A DNA stretch of 64,000 nucleotides from Nocardioides phosphati (GCF_014646375.1 NZ_BMNI01000003.1:317668-381667); one strand, 5' to 3'. Shown: positions 15,913-23,694, numbered from the stretch's first letter. The notes: a model not told the origin generated them from the sequence alone. A program made the numbers and translations.

Positions 15913-17225
15913 CGGATCTCCTTGACGAACGTCATCTGCTGGACGTCGGTGTAGCCGGCGGCGAAGCCGCCCTGGCAGTAGGCGAGGTAGAAGTGCCACA
16001 TCCGCAGGAACGTCGGGTCGAAGCCGAGCGCGCGGACCTGGTCCAGGTTGGCGCGGAAGGTCTCGTCCCACAGACGGAGGGTCTCGGCGTAGTGCTGGCC
16101 GAACGAGAGCCGGTCGGTGACCCGCAGGCCGGTCTCGCGCCGGGTGATCTCCTCGATCGCCTCCACCGAGGGCAGCAGGCCGCCGGGGAAGATGTACTTC
16201 TTGATCCAGGTGAAGTCGTCGCGGGTGTCGAGCATCCGCTGGTGCGGCATCGTGATCGCCTGCAGCGCGAACCGGCCGCCCGGCACGAGGAGGTCGTCGA
16301 TCTTGCGGAAGTACTCCGACCAGTACTCGTCCCCGACCGCCTCGATCATCTCGACCGAGACGACCGCGTCGTACTCGCCCTCGATCAGGCGGTAGTCGAG
16401 CAGCTCGATGCTGACCCGGTCGCCGTAGCCGGCGGCGGCGACCCGCTCGCGCGCCAGCTCCAGCTGCTCCTGCGACAGGGTGACGGTGCGGACCGTCGCC
16501 CCGCGGGCCGCGGCACGCAGGGCGAGCTCGCCCCAGCCGGTGCCGATCTCGAGCACCCGGGCGCCCTCAGTGACGCCCGCCTCGTCGAGGAGGCGGTCGA
16601 TCTTGCGCTGCTGCGCCTCGCGGAACAGCTCGCTCGTGTGCGCACTCACCGGCGCCGGCGCAACGGCGACGCGGTGGTCGCCGGCTGCCACGAGGTCGGT
16701 GTCGAACAGCGCCGAGGAGTAGCTCAGCGTCGGGTCGAGGAAGAGGGCGAAGAGGTCGTTCGAGAGGTCGTAGTGGTGCGAGATGTTCGACCGGCTCTGG
16801 GTGACGGTGTTCTGGTGGCGGCTCGGCTCGCGGCGTACGTGCACGCGTCGCAGGCGCTGCATCCACTGGGGCACGAGGCGGTCGACGCTCGTGGCCAGCT
16901 TCGTGACCAGCAGGGCGATGTCGGGGGAGTCCCAGGCGCCGGTGAGGTAGGCCTCGCCGAAGCCGATGAGTCCGTCGGCACCGATGCGGCGCAGGAACTC
17001 GTCCTGGTCGTGCACGACGATCGCCGCGACGTCAGGCAGCACCGCGGTCTCGGCGCTGACCAGCTGGATCTCGAGACGGCGGCAGGCCGCGGTGACGATC
17101 TTTCCGGCGACCGCTGCGGACGCCCGGGCCCGCGGCCCGGAGGGCACCATGGCCAGGTCGGGCCAGAGCTCGGCGTTGGGCTGCGGCGCGCGGGCGACAG
17201 CGGTGGGGGAGGAGGTGACAGTCAT
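15909..17225 (-). CDS. Cyclopropane-fatty-acyl-phospholipid synthase-like methyltransferase 1 (UfaA1 position)
   Basis: 438 residues from the ATG at 17225, overlapping the stop of the FAD/DUF1365 gene. It has the CFA synthase layout: NISHHYDLSNDLFALFLDPTLSYSSALF (phospholipid and bicarbonate-site region), SAM motif VLEIGTGWGELALRAAARGATV, then VSVEMIEAVGDEYWSEYF and a C-terminal MWHFYLAYCQGGFAAGYTDVQQ typical of the family. By position it corresponds to Rv0447c (ufaA1) of the mycobacterial sigK locus, which is known as a lipid methyltransferase. It probably acts at the membrane on phospholipid acyl chains. Confidence 0.9.
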   Translation of the reverse strand: MTVTSSPTAVARAPQPNAELWPDLAMVPSGPRARASAAVAGKIVTAACRRLEIQLVSAETAVLPDVAAIVVHDQDEFLRRIGADGLIGFGEAYLTGAWDSPDIALLVTKLATSVDRLVPQWMQRLRRVHVRREPSRHQNTVTQSRSNISHHYDLSNDLFALFLDPTLSYSSALFDTDLVAAGDHRVAVAPAPVSAHTSELFREAQQRKIDRLLDEAGVTEGARVLEIGTGWGELALRAAARGATVRTVTLSQEQLELARERVAAAGYGDRVSIELLDYRLIEGEYDAVVSVEMIEAVGDEYWSEYFRKIDDLLVPGGRFALQAITMPHQRMLDTRDDFTWIKKYIFPGGLLPSVEAIEEITRRETGLRVTDRLSFGQHYAETLRLWDETFRANLDQVRALGFDPTFLRMWHFYLAYCQGGFAAGYTDVQQMTFVKEIR

Positions 17226-19219
17226 CGGATTCCCTCCTGGGAGTCGTGGCTGGGCCTGGGCTCGACGGGGACGCGGCGCGCCCAGAGCAGGAGTCCCTGC
17301 CACTGGATGCGGAGCCGTCCGAGGAGGGCTGGCCAGGGGGTGCGGACGAGGGTGCCGAGCGCGGCGCGCCGGCCGGGCGGCAGGGCGGTGCCGGCCAGCG
17401 ACGCAGCGAACCCGTGGGGCTGCAGCGTGATGCTGACGGCGACGCGCTGGCCCGGCGGAGGGACCACCACGCGGTACTCGCCGGAGACGTCGTGGAACGG
17501 CGAGACGTACATCTGCTTCGGCACGGTGGCGCGGCCGTCGCCGTCCGGGTGGACGACGTACGCGTGGCGGTCGCCGTACGTGTTGTGCACCTCGATCAGG
17601 ACGCAAGCCTGCTCGCCGCTCGCGCGGTGGCACCAGTAGACGGTGATCGGGTTGAAGCAGTGCCCGAACGCCCGCGGGTGCGCGAGCATCAGGATCGTGC
17701 CGTCGACGGTGATGTCGCGCCGGGCGAGGAAGTCGACGACGTTCTCGCGGATCGACCGCGTCGGGTCACCGAGGTGGTCTGCGGCGCGGAACTCCCGGTG
17801 CGCCCGGGCCCGCGGCAGGTCGTCGAGGTCGACCAGCCAGGTCCGCGACCGGTAGCTGAACGTACGCCGCGGCGCGCGGCGCGCGTGACGGATCGTCGTG
17901 CTGTAGACCCGCCCGCCGCGCGGCAGGGCCGCTGGCGCCTGCCACGTGAAGCCGAGCCGTTCGGCCGCCTGCGCACCGGAGCGCGCGCCGTCCTCGTGGA
18001 AGCCCCAGCCGTGGTAAGCGCCGGCGAAGACGATCCGGCCGGTGTCGCAGGCCGGCAGCCGGCGCTGCGCCGCCACCGACGCGGGCGTGTAGAGCGGGTG
18101 CTCGTACTCCCGCGTGGCGATCACGGTCGCGGGGTCGACGAGGTCGGTCCCGCCGAGAGTGACGAGGTAGGCGGTGTCGGTCCCCAGCCGCTGCAGGCGG
18201 GTCAGGTCGTAGGTGACCGTGACCCTGCCAGCTGCGTCGGTGCGCCGACGGAAGTTCCAGGACCCACGCGCCCGCCGCGCCTGCGGCAGCAGCGAGGTGT
18301 CGGTGTGGAGCTGGGCGGTGTTGGGGGAGTACTCGATCGCCCGTAGCACCTCGGCCTGCTCCGGGGTCGGCTCGGCGAGCATCGCCAGCGCCTGGTGCGG
18401 GTGCGTGGCCACGACCACCGCGTCGAAGCGCTCGGTGCGGCCGTTGCCGTCGGTCACCTCCACGCCGTCGGGGAGCTCGCGCAGCGAGGTGACCTTCGTG
18501 CTCGTGCGGATGTCGTGCAGCCGGGCGGCGAGCCGGTCGACGTACGCGTGCGAGCCGCCGGTCACCGTGCGCCACTCGGGCGAGCCCCAGACGCTCAGCA
18601 TCCCGTGGTGCGCGAGGAAGGTGAAGAGGTAGCGCGCCGGGTAGGCGAGCGCGGTGTCGGGGTCGCAGGACCAGACCGCGGCGACCATCGGCTCCATGAA
18701 GTGCCGGCGGAAGTACGCCGAGAAACCGTGCCGCTCGAGGAACGCGGCGAGCGTCTCGTCGGTCTCGTCCGGGGTCGCCAGCAGCCGGCGGGCCGCGCGG
18801 TGGAAGCGCGGGATCTCCCGCAGCATCCGCACGTACGCCGCCCGCCCCAGGTTGGCGCGGGTCGGGAAGAGGCCGCGCAGGCCCAGCGCGCCGGCGTACT
18901 CCAGGCCGGTGGCGTCGTCGCGCACCGACATCGACATCTCCGACGGCTGGGTCTCCACGCCGAGCTCCCGGAAGAGCCGGAGCAGGGTGGGGTAGGTGCG
19001 CTCGTTGTGGACGATGAAGCCGGTGTCGATGGCGAGCTCGCGGCCGGCCGCGTCGGTCACCCGGTGGGTGTCCGCGTGGCCGCCCAGGCGGTCGTCGCCC
19101 TCGAAGAGGGTGACGTCGGCGGACTTCGCGATGACGTGGGCGGCGGTCAGTCCGGCGACTCCTGAGCCGACGACAGCCACCCGGCGCGGGGTCTCCCGGG
19201 CCGGGGTGGTGCCTGACAT
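17222..19219 (-). CDS. FAD-dependent oxidoreductase fused to DUF1365 domain
   Basis: 665 residues in one uninterrupted frame. Residues 1-430 form an amine-oxidase-like flavoprotein: VAVVGSGVAGLTAAHVIAKS (Rossmann GxGxxG), GGHADTHRV, DTGFIVHNERTYPTLLRLF, ending with GRIVFAGAYHGWGFHEDGARSG. Residues about 435-650 are DUF1365: VYSTTIRHARRAPRRTFSYR, HPRAFGHCFNPITVYWCH, VHNTYGDRHAYV. In mycobacteria these are two adjacent genes (Rv0449c and Rv0448c), so this is a natural fusion supporting joint action on the same lipid substrate. The ATG shares a base with the rskA stop and the stop overlaps the next methyltransferase start. Confidence 0.9.
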   Translation of the reverse strand: MSGTTPARETPRRVAVVGSGVAGLTAAHVIAKSADVTLFEGDDRLGGHADTHRVTDAAGRELAIDTGFIVHNERTYPTLLRLFRELGVETQPSEMSMSVRDDATGLEYAGALGLRGLFPTRANLGRAAYVRMLREIPRFHRAARRLLATPDETDETLAAFLERHGFSAYFRRHFMEPMVAAVWSCDPDTALAYPARYLFTFLAHHGMLSVWGSPEWRTVTGGSHAYVDRLAARLHDIRTSTKVTSLRELPDGVEVTDGNGRTERFDAVVVATHPHQALAMLAEPTPEQAEVLRAIEYSPNTAQLHTDTSLLPQARRARGSWNFRRRTDAAGRVTVTYDLTRLQRLGTDTAYLVTLGGTDLVDPATVIATREYEHPLYTPASVAAQRRLPACDTGRIVFAGAYHGWGFHEDGARSGAQAAERLGFTWQAPAALPRGGRVYSTTIRHARRAPRRTFSYRSRTWLVDLDDLPRARAHREFRAADHLGDPTRSIRENVVDFLARRDITVDGTILMLAHPRAFGHCFNPITVYWCHRASGEQACVLIEVHNTYGDRHAYVVHPDGDGRATVPKQMYVSPFHDVSGEYRVVVPPPGQRVAVSITLQPHGFAASLAGTALPPGRRAALGTLVRTPWPALLGRLRIQWQGLLLWARRVPVEPRPSHDSQEGIR

Positions 19220-19920
19220 CAGGTGTCCTGGGTGAGGTCGAAGAGGGCGATCGGAGCGGAGGTCGGCTGCTTCGAGCCGCCGTCGGGCTCGACGGTGATC
19301 CCGGCGGCGGTGGCCTTGGCGGCGTCGCCCTCGAGCAGCACCTCCTGGTCACCGGAGGCGTCGAGGAGACCGGCGGGCACCATGGCGCCGTCGACCTGGA
19401 GCCAGAGCTCGTAGACCTTGCCGGCCGAGGCCGGGGGCAGGTTGTCGGCCACGAGGGCGGCCTTGCCGAGCTTCTCCGAGCGGTAGACCGTGAGGCTGGC
19501 GCCGTCGACCTTCGTCGACACGTGGTCGGCGTCGGCGGCGGAGATCACCTGGTCGACCGGGTTCTGGTCGTCGTGCCAGGGCTGGGTCACCACGGCTCCG
19601 GTGCCGACCGCGGCGACCGCCGCGGCGGCCACGAGGAGGCCGCGAAATCGGCGACCACGGCCAGCGTTGCGGCCCTGCTCCTGGCGCGGCAGCGGAGGAA
19701 GCGGGCGCACCGTCTTGATCGCGCTGAGCACGTCGGCGCGGAGCTGGGGCGGGGGAGCGACCTCGGTCGTCTCGGCCAGCGAGGCGGCTGCTCCGCGGAG
19801 GCTGTCGACCTCGGCGCGGCAGTCCGCGCACTCGGCCAGGTGCCGCTCGAACTGGGCACGCTCGTGCTCGTCGAGGGCGTCGACCGCATAGGCCCCGGAC
19901 AGGGCGTGGATGTCGCTCAT
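19219..19920 (-). CDS. rskA: Anti-sigma-K factor RskA
   Basis: 233 residues. The N-terminal anti-sigma domain carries a zinc motif His27-x3-Cys31-x2-Cys34 (HLAECADC), unlike M. tuberculosis RskA which I recall lacking a full zinc site. One transmembrane segment (GLLVAAAAVAAVGTGAVVTQPW, about residues 93-115) is followed by an extracytoplasmic RskA C-terminal domain: VDGASLTVYRSEKLGKAALVADNLPPAS..YELWLQVDGAMVPAGL. It should hold SigK at the membrane until regulated proteolysis or redox change releases it. Its start lies in the sigK stop (ATGA). Confidence 0.9.
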   Translation of the reverse strand: MSDIHALSGAYAVDALDEHERAQFERHLAECADCRAEVDSLRGAAASLAETTEVAPPPQLRADVLSAIKTVRPLPPLPRQEQGRNAGRGRRFRGLLVAAAAVAAVGTGAVVTQPWHDDQNPVDQVISAADADHVSTKVDGASLTVYRSEKLGKAALVADNLPPASAGKVYELWLQVDGAMVPAGLLDASGDQEVLLEGDAAKATAAGITVEPDGGSKQPTSAPIALFDLTQDT

Positions 19921-20525
19921 TGTCCGACTCCCATCGTGTCGCGGAGACGGATCAGTCCGTCTCGGATTCTTGTCTTGGCGGTGCCGAGTGGCAACTCGAG
20001 CATGGTTGCCACCTCCGTGTGGGTGTAACCCCCGAGGTAGGCCAGCTCGACGGCTTCGCGCTGGGTCGGGGTGAGGGTCTCGAGGGCCTGCCGGACGCGG
20101 CCGGCCTCGAGGGAGGCCGTCGCGGCCTCGGCGGTGACGTCACGCTCGACCGGCTGGGTCTCGCGGTGGTACGTCGCGTCGCGGCGCGAGGCCGACTCTG
20201 CGGAGCGGACCCGGTCGACGCCCTTGCGGTGCGTGATGGTCAGCATCCAGGCGACGGCACTGCCCCGGCTCGGGTCGAACCGGGAGGCCGTGCGCCAGAT
20301 CTCCAGGAAGGTCTCCTGGGTGACCTCTTCCGCCTGGGCGGGATCACGCACGACGCGGAGGAGGAGGCCGTAGACCCGGGACGACATGGCGTCGTACAGG
20401 GTGGCGAAGGCCTGCTCGTCTCCGCGAGCGGAGAGCCGCAGCAGTGCGGCGAGGTCAGGGGAGGCCGTTCCCTCCGGCGACGAGTCGCCGGAGGGAACGG
20501 AGCGAAGCCCAGTCATGTGCTTCAT
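19917..20525 (-). CDS. sigK: ECF RNA polymerase sigma factor SigK
   Basis: 202 residues. Region 2: LYDAMSSRVYGLLLRVVRDPAQAEEVTQETFLEIWRTASRFDPSRGSAVAWMLTITHRKGVDRVRS. Region 4: LETLTPTQREAVELAYLGGYTHTEVATMLELPLGTAKTRIRDGLIRLRD. Length, the linked RskA and the surrounding gene set identify it as SigK rather than another ECF factor. It lies 19 bases after the fasciclin gene with no clear promoter of its own in that gap, so it may be read from the SigK-type promoter at 21212-21240, which would create positive autoregulation. Confidence 0.9.
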   Translation of the reverse strand: MKHMTGLRSVPSGDSSPEGTASPDLAALLRLSARGDEQAFATLYDAMSSRVYGLLLRVVRDPAQAEEVTQETFLEIWRTASRFDPSRGSAVAWMLTITHRKGVDRVRSAESASRRDATYHRETQPVERDVTAEAATASLEAGRVRQALETLTPTQREAVELAYLGGYTHTEVATMLELPLGTAKTRIRDGLIRLRDTMGVGQ

Positions 20526-20544
20526 CCTTGCCGATCCGTGAGGA

Positions 20545-21162
20545 TCAGGGCATCAGGACGGTGTCGATGACGTACACCGTCGCGTTCGCGGTGGGGATGT
20601 TGCCGCAGAGGACCGCAGCGTTCTCCTTGCCGACGGTGAAGTCCTCACCGGAGCCCTTGACCGTGATCGTGTCGCCCTCGAGCGTCTTGTGGGTGCCCGC
20701 GAGCTCGTCGGGGGAGAGCTGGCCGGCGACCACGTGGTGCGTGAGGATCTTGGTCAGCGTCGCCTTGTCGGCGAGGACAGCGTCGAGGGCCTTCTTCGGG
20801 ATCTTGCCGAAGGCGTCGTTGGTCGGCGCGAAGACGGTGATGCCGTCGGCGCTGTTGAGGGTGTCACCGAGGTCCGCGGCGCCGACGGCGGCGACGAGGG
20901 TCTTCAGCAGCGGGTTGGCGCTGGCGGCCGTGGCGACCGGGGCGGTGGCCATGCCGTTGAACGAGCCGGCGCCGCCCTTGGGGATCAGCTTGCAGCCGGG
21001 GCCGAAGGTCTGGTCGCCGGCGTTCATCGCGGCGGACGAGGAGCTGTCCGACTTCTCGGGAGCAGCGGAGGAACCGGAGTTGTTGTCGGAGCCACACGCC
21101 ATCAGGGAGAGCGAGAGGGTGCCGAGGAGGAGGGCGGCGGAGCCGGTGCGACGGAGGTTCAT
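20545..21162 (-). CDS. Fasciclin-domain lipoprotein (MPT70/MPT83-like)
   Basis: 205 residues from the ATG at 21162. A lipoprotein signal peptide ends in the lipobox SLMAC with acylated Cys23, then a Ser-rich linker, then one fasciclin (FAS1) domain: LLKTLVAAVGAADLGDTLNSADGITVFAPTNDAFGKIP, DKATLTKILTHHVVAGQLSPDEL, TVKGSGEDFTVGKENAAVLCGNIPTANATVYVIDTVLMP. In mycobacteria MPT70/MPT83 are the classic SigK targets; here the homologue sits directly upstream of sigK. It is probably a surface adhesin-like protein. A SigK-type promoter lies 50 bases ahead of the start. Confidence 0.93.
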   Translation of the reverse strand: MNLRRTGSAALLLGTLSLSLMACGSDNNSGSSAAPEKSDSSSSAAMNAGDQTFGPGCKLIPKGGAGSFNGMATAPVATAASANPLLKTLVAAVGAADLGDTLNSADGITVFAPTNDAFGKIPKKALDAVLADKATLTKILTHHVVAGQLSPDELAGTHKTLEGDTITVKGSGEDFTVGKENAAVLCGNIPTANATVYVIDTVLMP

Positions 21163-21211
21163 GGTGGTGCCTTTCGTTCGGTCATTTACTGGTGGGTGAA
21201 CTTGTGAGGGG

Positions 21212-21240
21212 GATTCGGAGCGGCGGCGGGAGCGGATTGG
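21212..21240 (-). promoter_or_regulatory. SigK-type promoter of the fasciclin gene
   Basis: Read on the minus strand: CCAATCC (21240-21234), 16-base spacer, CGAATC (21217-21212). The mycobacterial SigK consensus as I remember it is CCATCC, N16-17, CGAATA/C, so the -10 is exact and the -35 differs by one base. The same elements and spacing recur ahead of the neighbouring oxidoreductase gene. About 49 bases separate the -10 from the start codon. Confidence 0.72.
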
Positions 21241-21259
21241 ATCCTTTTTGTGGCCTGCG

Positions 21260-22852
21260 TCACGCGACGTTGACCACGACCTCCTGGATGCCGCTGGAGC
21301 CGTCGGGGAAGGGCGTACGGCGGACAGCGGTCTGCACGTCGCCGTCCTTCGTGACGGCCCGGACCGCGACGAGGTGGCGGCCCTTGGGCGCGTCCCAGGG
21401 CAGGTACCACTGGCGCCAGTAGTCGAGGCCGGCGTCGGGGCCGAGACGAGCCGGCTGCCACGCCCCGCCGTCGATGCGCACCTCCACGCGGGCGATGCCG
21501 CGGTGCTGGGCCCACGCCACGCCACCGATGACCGTCGTGCCTTCCTTGACGGTGGAGAACGGCTTGGGCGTGTCGATGCGGGCCGACACCTTGATCGGGG
21601 CGTCGGTCGCCCAGTTGCGCTTGGTCCAGTACGACTTCTTCGCCGCGTAGGTGGTGAGGGTGAGCCGTTCGAGCCACTTGGTGGCGCCGACGAAGCCGTA
21701 GACGCCGGGCGTCACGAGCCGCGCGGGGAAGCCGTGCTCGGCGGGGAGCGGCTCGCCGTTCATGCCGACCGCCAGGAGCACGTCACGCCCGTCGCGTACG
21801 ACGTCGAGCGGGGTGCTGATCGTGAAGCCGTCGACCGCGGTGCTGAGCAGCTGGTCCGCCTTGGTCCCGACGCCGGCGCGGTCGAGCAGCTCCTTCAGCG
21901 GTACGCCGAGCCAGCGGGCGGCGCCGACGTACTTGCCGCCGACCTCGTTGGAGACGCAGGTGAGGGTGATGTCGCGCTCGACGAGCGGCATCGCGAGGAG
22001 GTCGTCGAAGCTGAACTCGAGCCGGTGGGCGACGTCGCCGTCGATCGTGAGCTTCCAGCGGTCGACGTCGACGCGGGGGACGACGAGGTTGGTGTCGACG
22101 CGGTAGAAGTCGCGCGTCGGGGTGCGGAACGGCGTGATGCCCTTGTGCTTGGTCTCGAGGCCGACGGGGAGCGCGGCGAGCGGCTCGGCGGGCCGCGGCA
22201 GCATGATGTCGGCGATCCGGGTGCCCGTGTGGACCAGCCACTGTCCGGTCGCGGCGGCGGCGCCGCTCAGCGCGGCCACCGCGCCGACGCCGAGCAGGAG
22301 GCCACGACGGCCCGTCCGCGCTCCGAGCACGGCCTGGGCGGTGCCCGGCTCGGGTGCGGCAGCGAGGCGGCGCGAGCCCGGTCGGGCGCGACGGCCCGTC
22401 GGAGAGGCGGCGCGGAGCCGGCTCGTGACGAAGGCGAGCACCGCCACGCCCACGATGCCCGCGACGACGGCCGGGACGATGTCGACGGGACGGGCGGCAG
22501 GACGGGTCACGGCCAGGATGCCGGCGAGGGCGACGAGCGCGACCAGCAGTGCGGCGCCGAGCGCGAACGAGCGGCGGACGAGGACGCCCGCGCCGGCCGC
22601 CAGCAGCAGCGTGCCGACGGCGACGGAGGCCAGCAGGACAGGCTTGTCGTTGTTGCCGAGCTCACGGACCGCCCACTCCTTGATCGGTGTGGGGGTCAGG
22701 TCGATGACGGTCGAGCCGACCGCCAGGACCGGCGAGGCCGCTGGCGCGACGAAGGCCGCGGCGAGGTGGCCGAACGAGATGCCGGCGATCGTGGCGAGCA
22801 GGCCCGCGCCGGCGTACGCCGCACGGGAGGGCTGGGGCAGGGGGGTGGCCAT
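21260..22852 (-). CDS. Sulfite-oxidase-like molybdopterin oxidoreductase with N-terminal membrane domain
   Basis: 530 residues. Four hydrophobic helices in the first 150 residues and a fifth near 180-200 (RRGLLLGVGAVAALSG) anchor it; the catalytic part lies outside. The molybdopterin domain contains VPRVDVDRWKLTIDGDV, the Mo-ligand Cys299 in ITLTCVSNEVGG, VDGFTISTPLDVV, and GVYGFVGATKWLERLTL; a C-terminal Mo-co dimerisation domain (VKVSARIDTPKPFSTV-like, IARVEVRIDGGAWQPARL) follows. The substrate is unknown; related enzymes oxidise sulfite or reduce sulfoxides. A SigK-type promoter ends 6 bases before the ATG, predicting a leaderless message. Confidence 0.9.
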   Translation of the reverse strand: MATPLPQPSRAAYAGAGLLATIAGISFGHLAAAFVAPAASPVLAVGSTVIDLTPTPIKEWAVRELGNNDKPVLLASVAVGTLLLAAGAGVLVRRSFALGAALLVALVALAGILAVTRPAARPVDIVPAVVAGIVGVAVLAFVTSRLRAASPTGRRARPGSRRLAAAPEPGTAQAVLGARTGRRGLLLGVGAVAALSGAAAATGQWLVHTGTRIADIMLPRPAEPLAALPVGLETKHKGITPFRTPTRDFYRVDTNLVVPRVDVDRWKLTIDGDVAHRLEFSFDDLLAMPLVERDITLTCVSNEVGGKYVGAARWLGVPLKELLDRAGVGTKADQLLSTAVDGFTISTPLDVVRDGRDVLLAVGMNGEPLPAEHGFPARLVTPGVYGFVGATKWLERLTLTTYAAKKSYWTKRNWATDAPIKVSARIDTPKPFSTVKEGTTVIGGVAWAQHRGIARVEVRIDGGAWQPARLGPDAGLDYWRQWYLPWDAPKGRHLVAVRAVTKDGDVQTAVRRTPFPDGSSGIQEVVVNVA

Positions 22853-22858
22853 GGGGGT

Positions 22859-22886
22859 GGTTCGTCGCCGGGAGCGGGACGGATTG
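22859..22886 (-). promoter_or_regulatory. SigK-type promoter of the sulfite-oxidase-like gene
   Basis: On the minus strand: CAATCC (22886-22881), 16-base spacer, CGAACC (22864-22859), then 6 bases to the ATG. The -35 and spacer length are identical to the fasciclin promoter and the -10 differs at one base. With initiation about 7 bases after the -10 the transcript would begin at the start codon, i.e. leaderless, common in actinobacteria. Confidence 0.7.
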
Positions 22887-22902
22887 CCTCGCCCGGCGAT
22901 CC

Positions 22903-22933
22903 TTCTACCGGGGACGACCTGTCCCCGGTAGAA
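22903..22933. repeat. 31-base perfect palindrome with 13-base arms
   Basis: Arms TTCTACCGGGGAC (22903-22915) and GTCCCCGGTAGAA (22921-22933) are exact inverted copies around a 5-base loop. It ends eight bases before the enoyl-CoA hydratase ATG, and the right arm merges with the ribosome-binding site (GAAAGGA). It could be an operator for a dimeric repressor or an RNA hairpin that masks the binding site. It also lies just upstream of the divergent SigK-type promoter. Confidence 0.6.
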
Positions 22934-22941
22934 AGGACCCC

Positions 22942-23694
22942 ATGACCGAGACCCCGTACGTCCGCTACGCCGTCGACGGTGCCGTCGCGACGCTCACCCT
23001 CGACTCGCCGCACAACCGCAACGCGCTCTCGCGCAAGCTGGTGACCGAGCTCTTCGACGGGCTTGCACAGGCCGAGGCCGACGACGCGGTCCGCGTGATC
23101 CTGCTCCGCTCCGCCGACCGGGTCTTCTGCTCCGGCGCGGACCTCTCCGAGGCCGCCACGACGCCGATGGAGGAGGGCACCCGCGCGATCGTCGAGCTGC
23201 AGCGCCGGATCGTCGCGTCGGAGAAGGCGGTCGTCGTGCGCCTCGACGGTCCGGTCCGCGCGGGCGGCACCGGCATCGTTGCCGCTGCCGACGTCGTCAT
23301 CGCCAGCGAGGACGCCCACTTCGCGCTCACCGAGGTGAAGCTCGGCGTCGCGCCGGCGATCATCTCGCTCACGGTGCTGCCGCGCCTCACGAGCCGCGCG
23401 GCGGCGCTGACCTGCCTCGGCGGCGAGAAGTTCAGCGCGGCCCAGGCGGCGGCGTACGGACTGGTGACGGAGACCGTGCCTGCCGACCAGGTCGATGCAC
23501 GCGTCGAGGCGGTCTGCGCCAGCCTCGCCACCGGCCATCCGCAGGGCCTGCGCGAGACCAAGAAGCTGCTCAACCGCGAGCTCCTCGCCGACATCGACGC
23601 CCGCGGTGAGGAGCTGGCCCAGCTCTCCGCCCGCCTCTTCGGCACCGACGAGGCGCGCGAGGCGATGATGGCGTTCCTGACCCGCGGGAAGTAG
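22942..23694 (+). CDS. Enoyl-CoA hydratase/isomerase family protein
   Basis: 250 residues of crotonase fold: ATLTLDSPHNRNALSRKL, DRVFCSGADLSEA (oxyanion hole), RAGGTGIVAAADVVIASEDAHFALTEVKLGVAPAII, and C-terminal KKLLNRELL. One of the two hydratase glutamates is retained (Glu in ALTEVKLG); the other position, usually in GGGxE, reads GGTGIV here. Hydratase activity is therefore uncertain, and isomerase or other crotonase chemistry is possible. It has no operon partner and is divergent from the sulfite-oxidase-like gene. A large palindrome overlaps its translation start region. Confidence 0.85.
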   Translation: MTETPYVRYAVDGAVATLTLDSPHNRNALSRKLVTELFDGLAQAEADDAVRVILLRSADRVFCSGADLSEAATTPMEEGTRAIVELQRRIVASEKAVVVRLDGPVRAGGTGIVAAADVVIASEDAHFALTEVKLGVAPAIISLTVLPRLTSRAAALTCLGGEKFSAAQAAAYGLVTETVPADQVDARVEAVCASLATGHPQGLRETKKLLNRELLADIDARGEELAQLSARLFGTDEAREAMMAFLTRGK

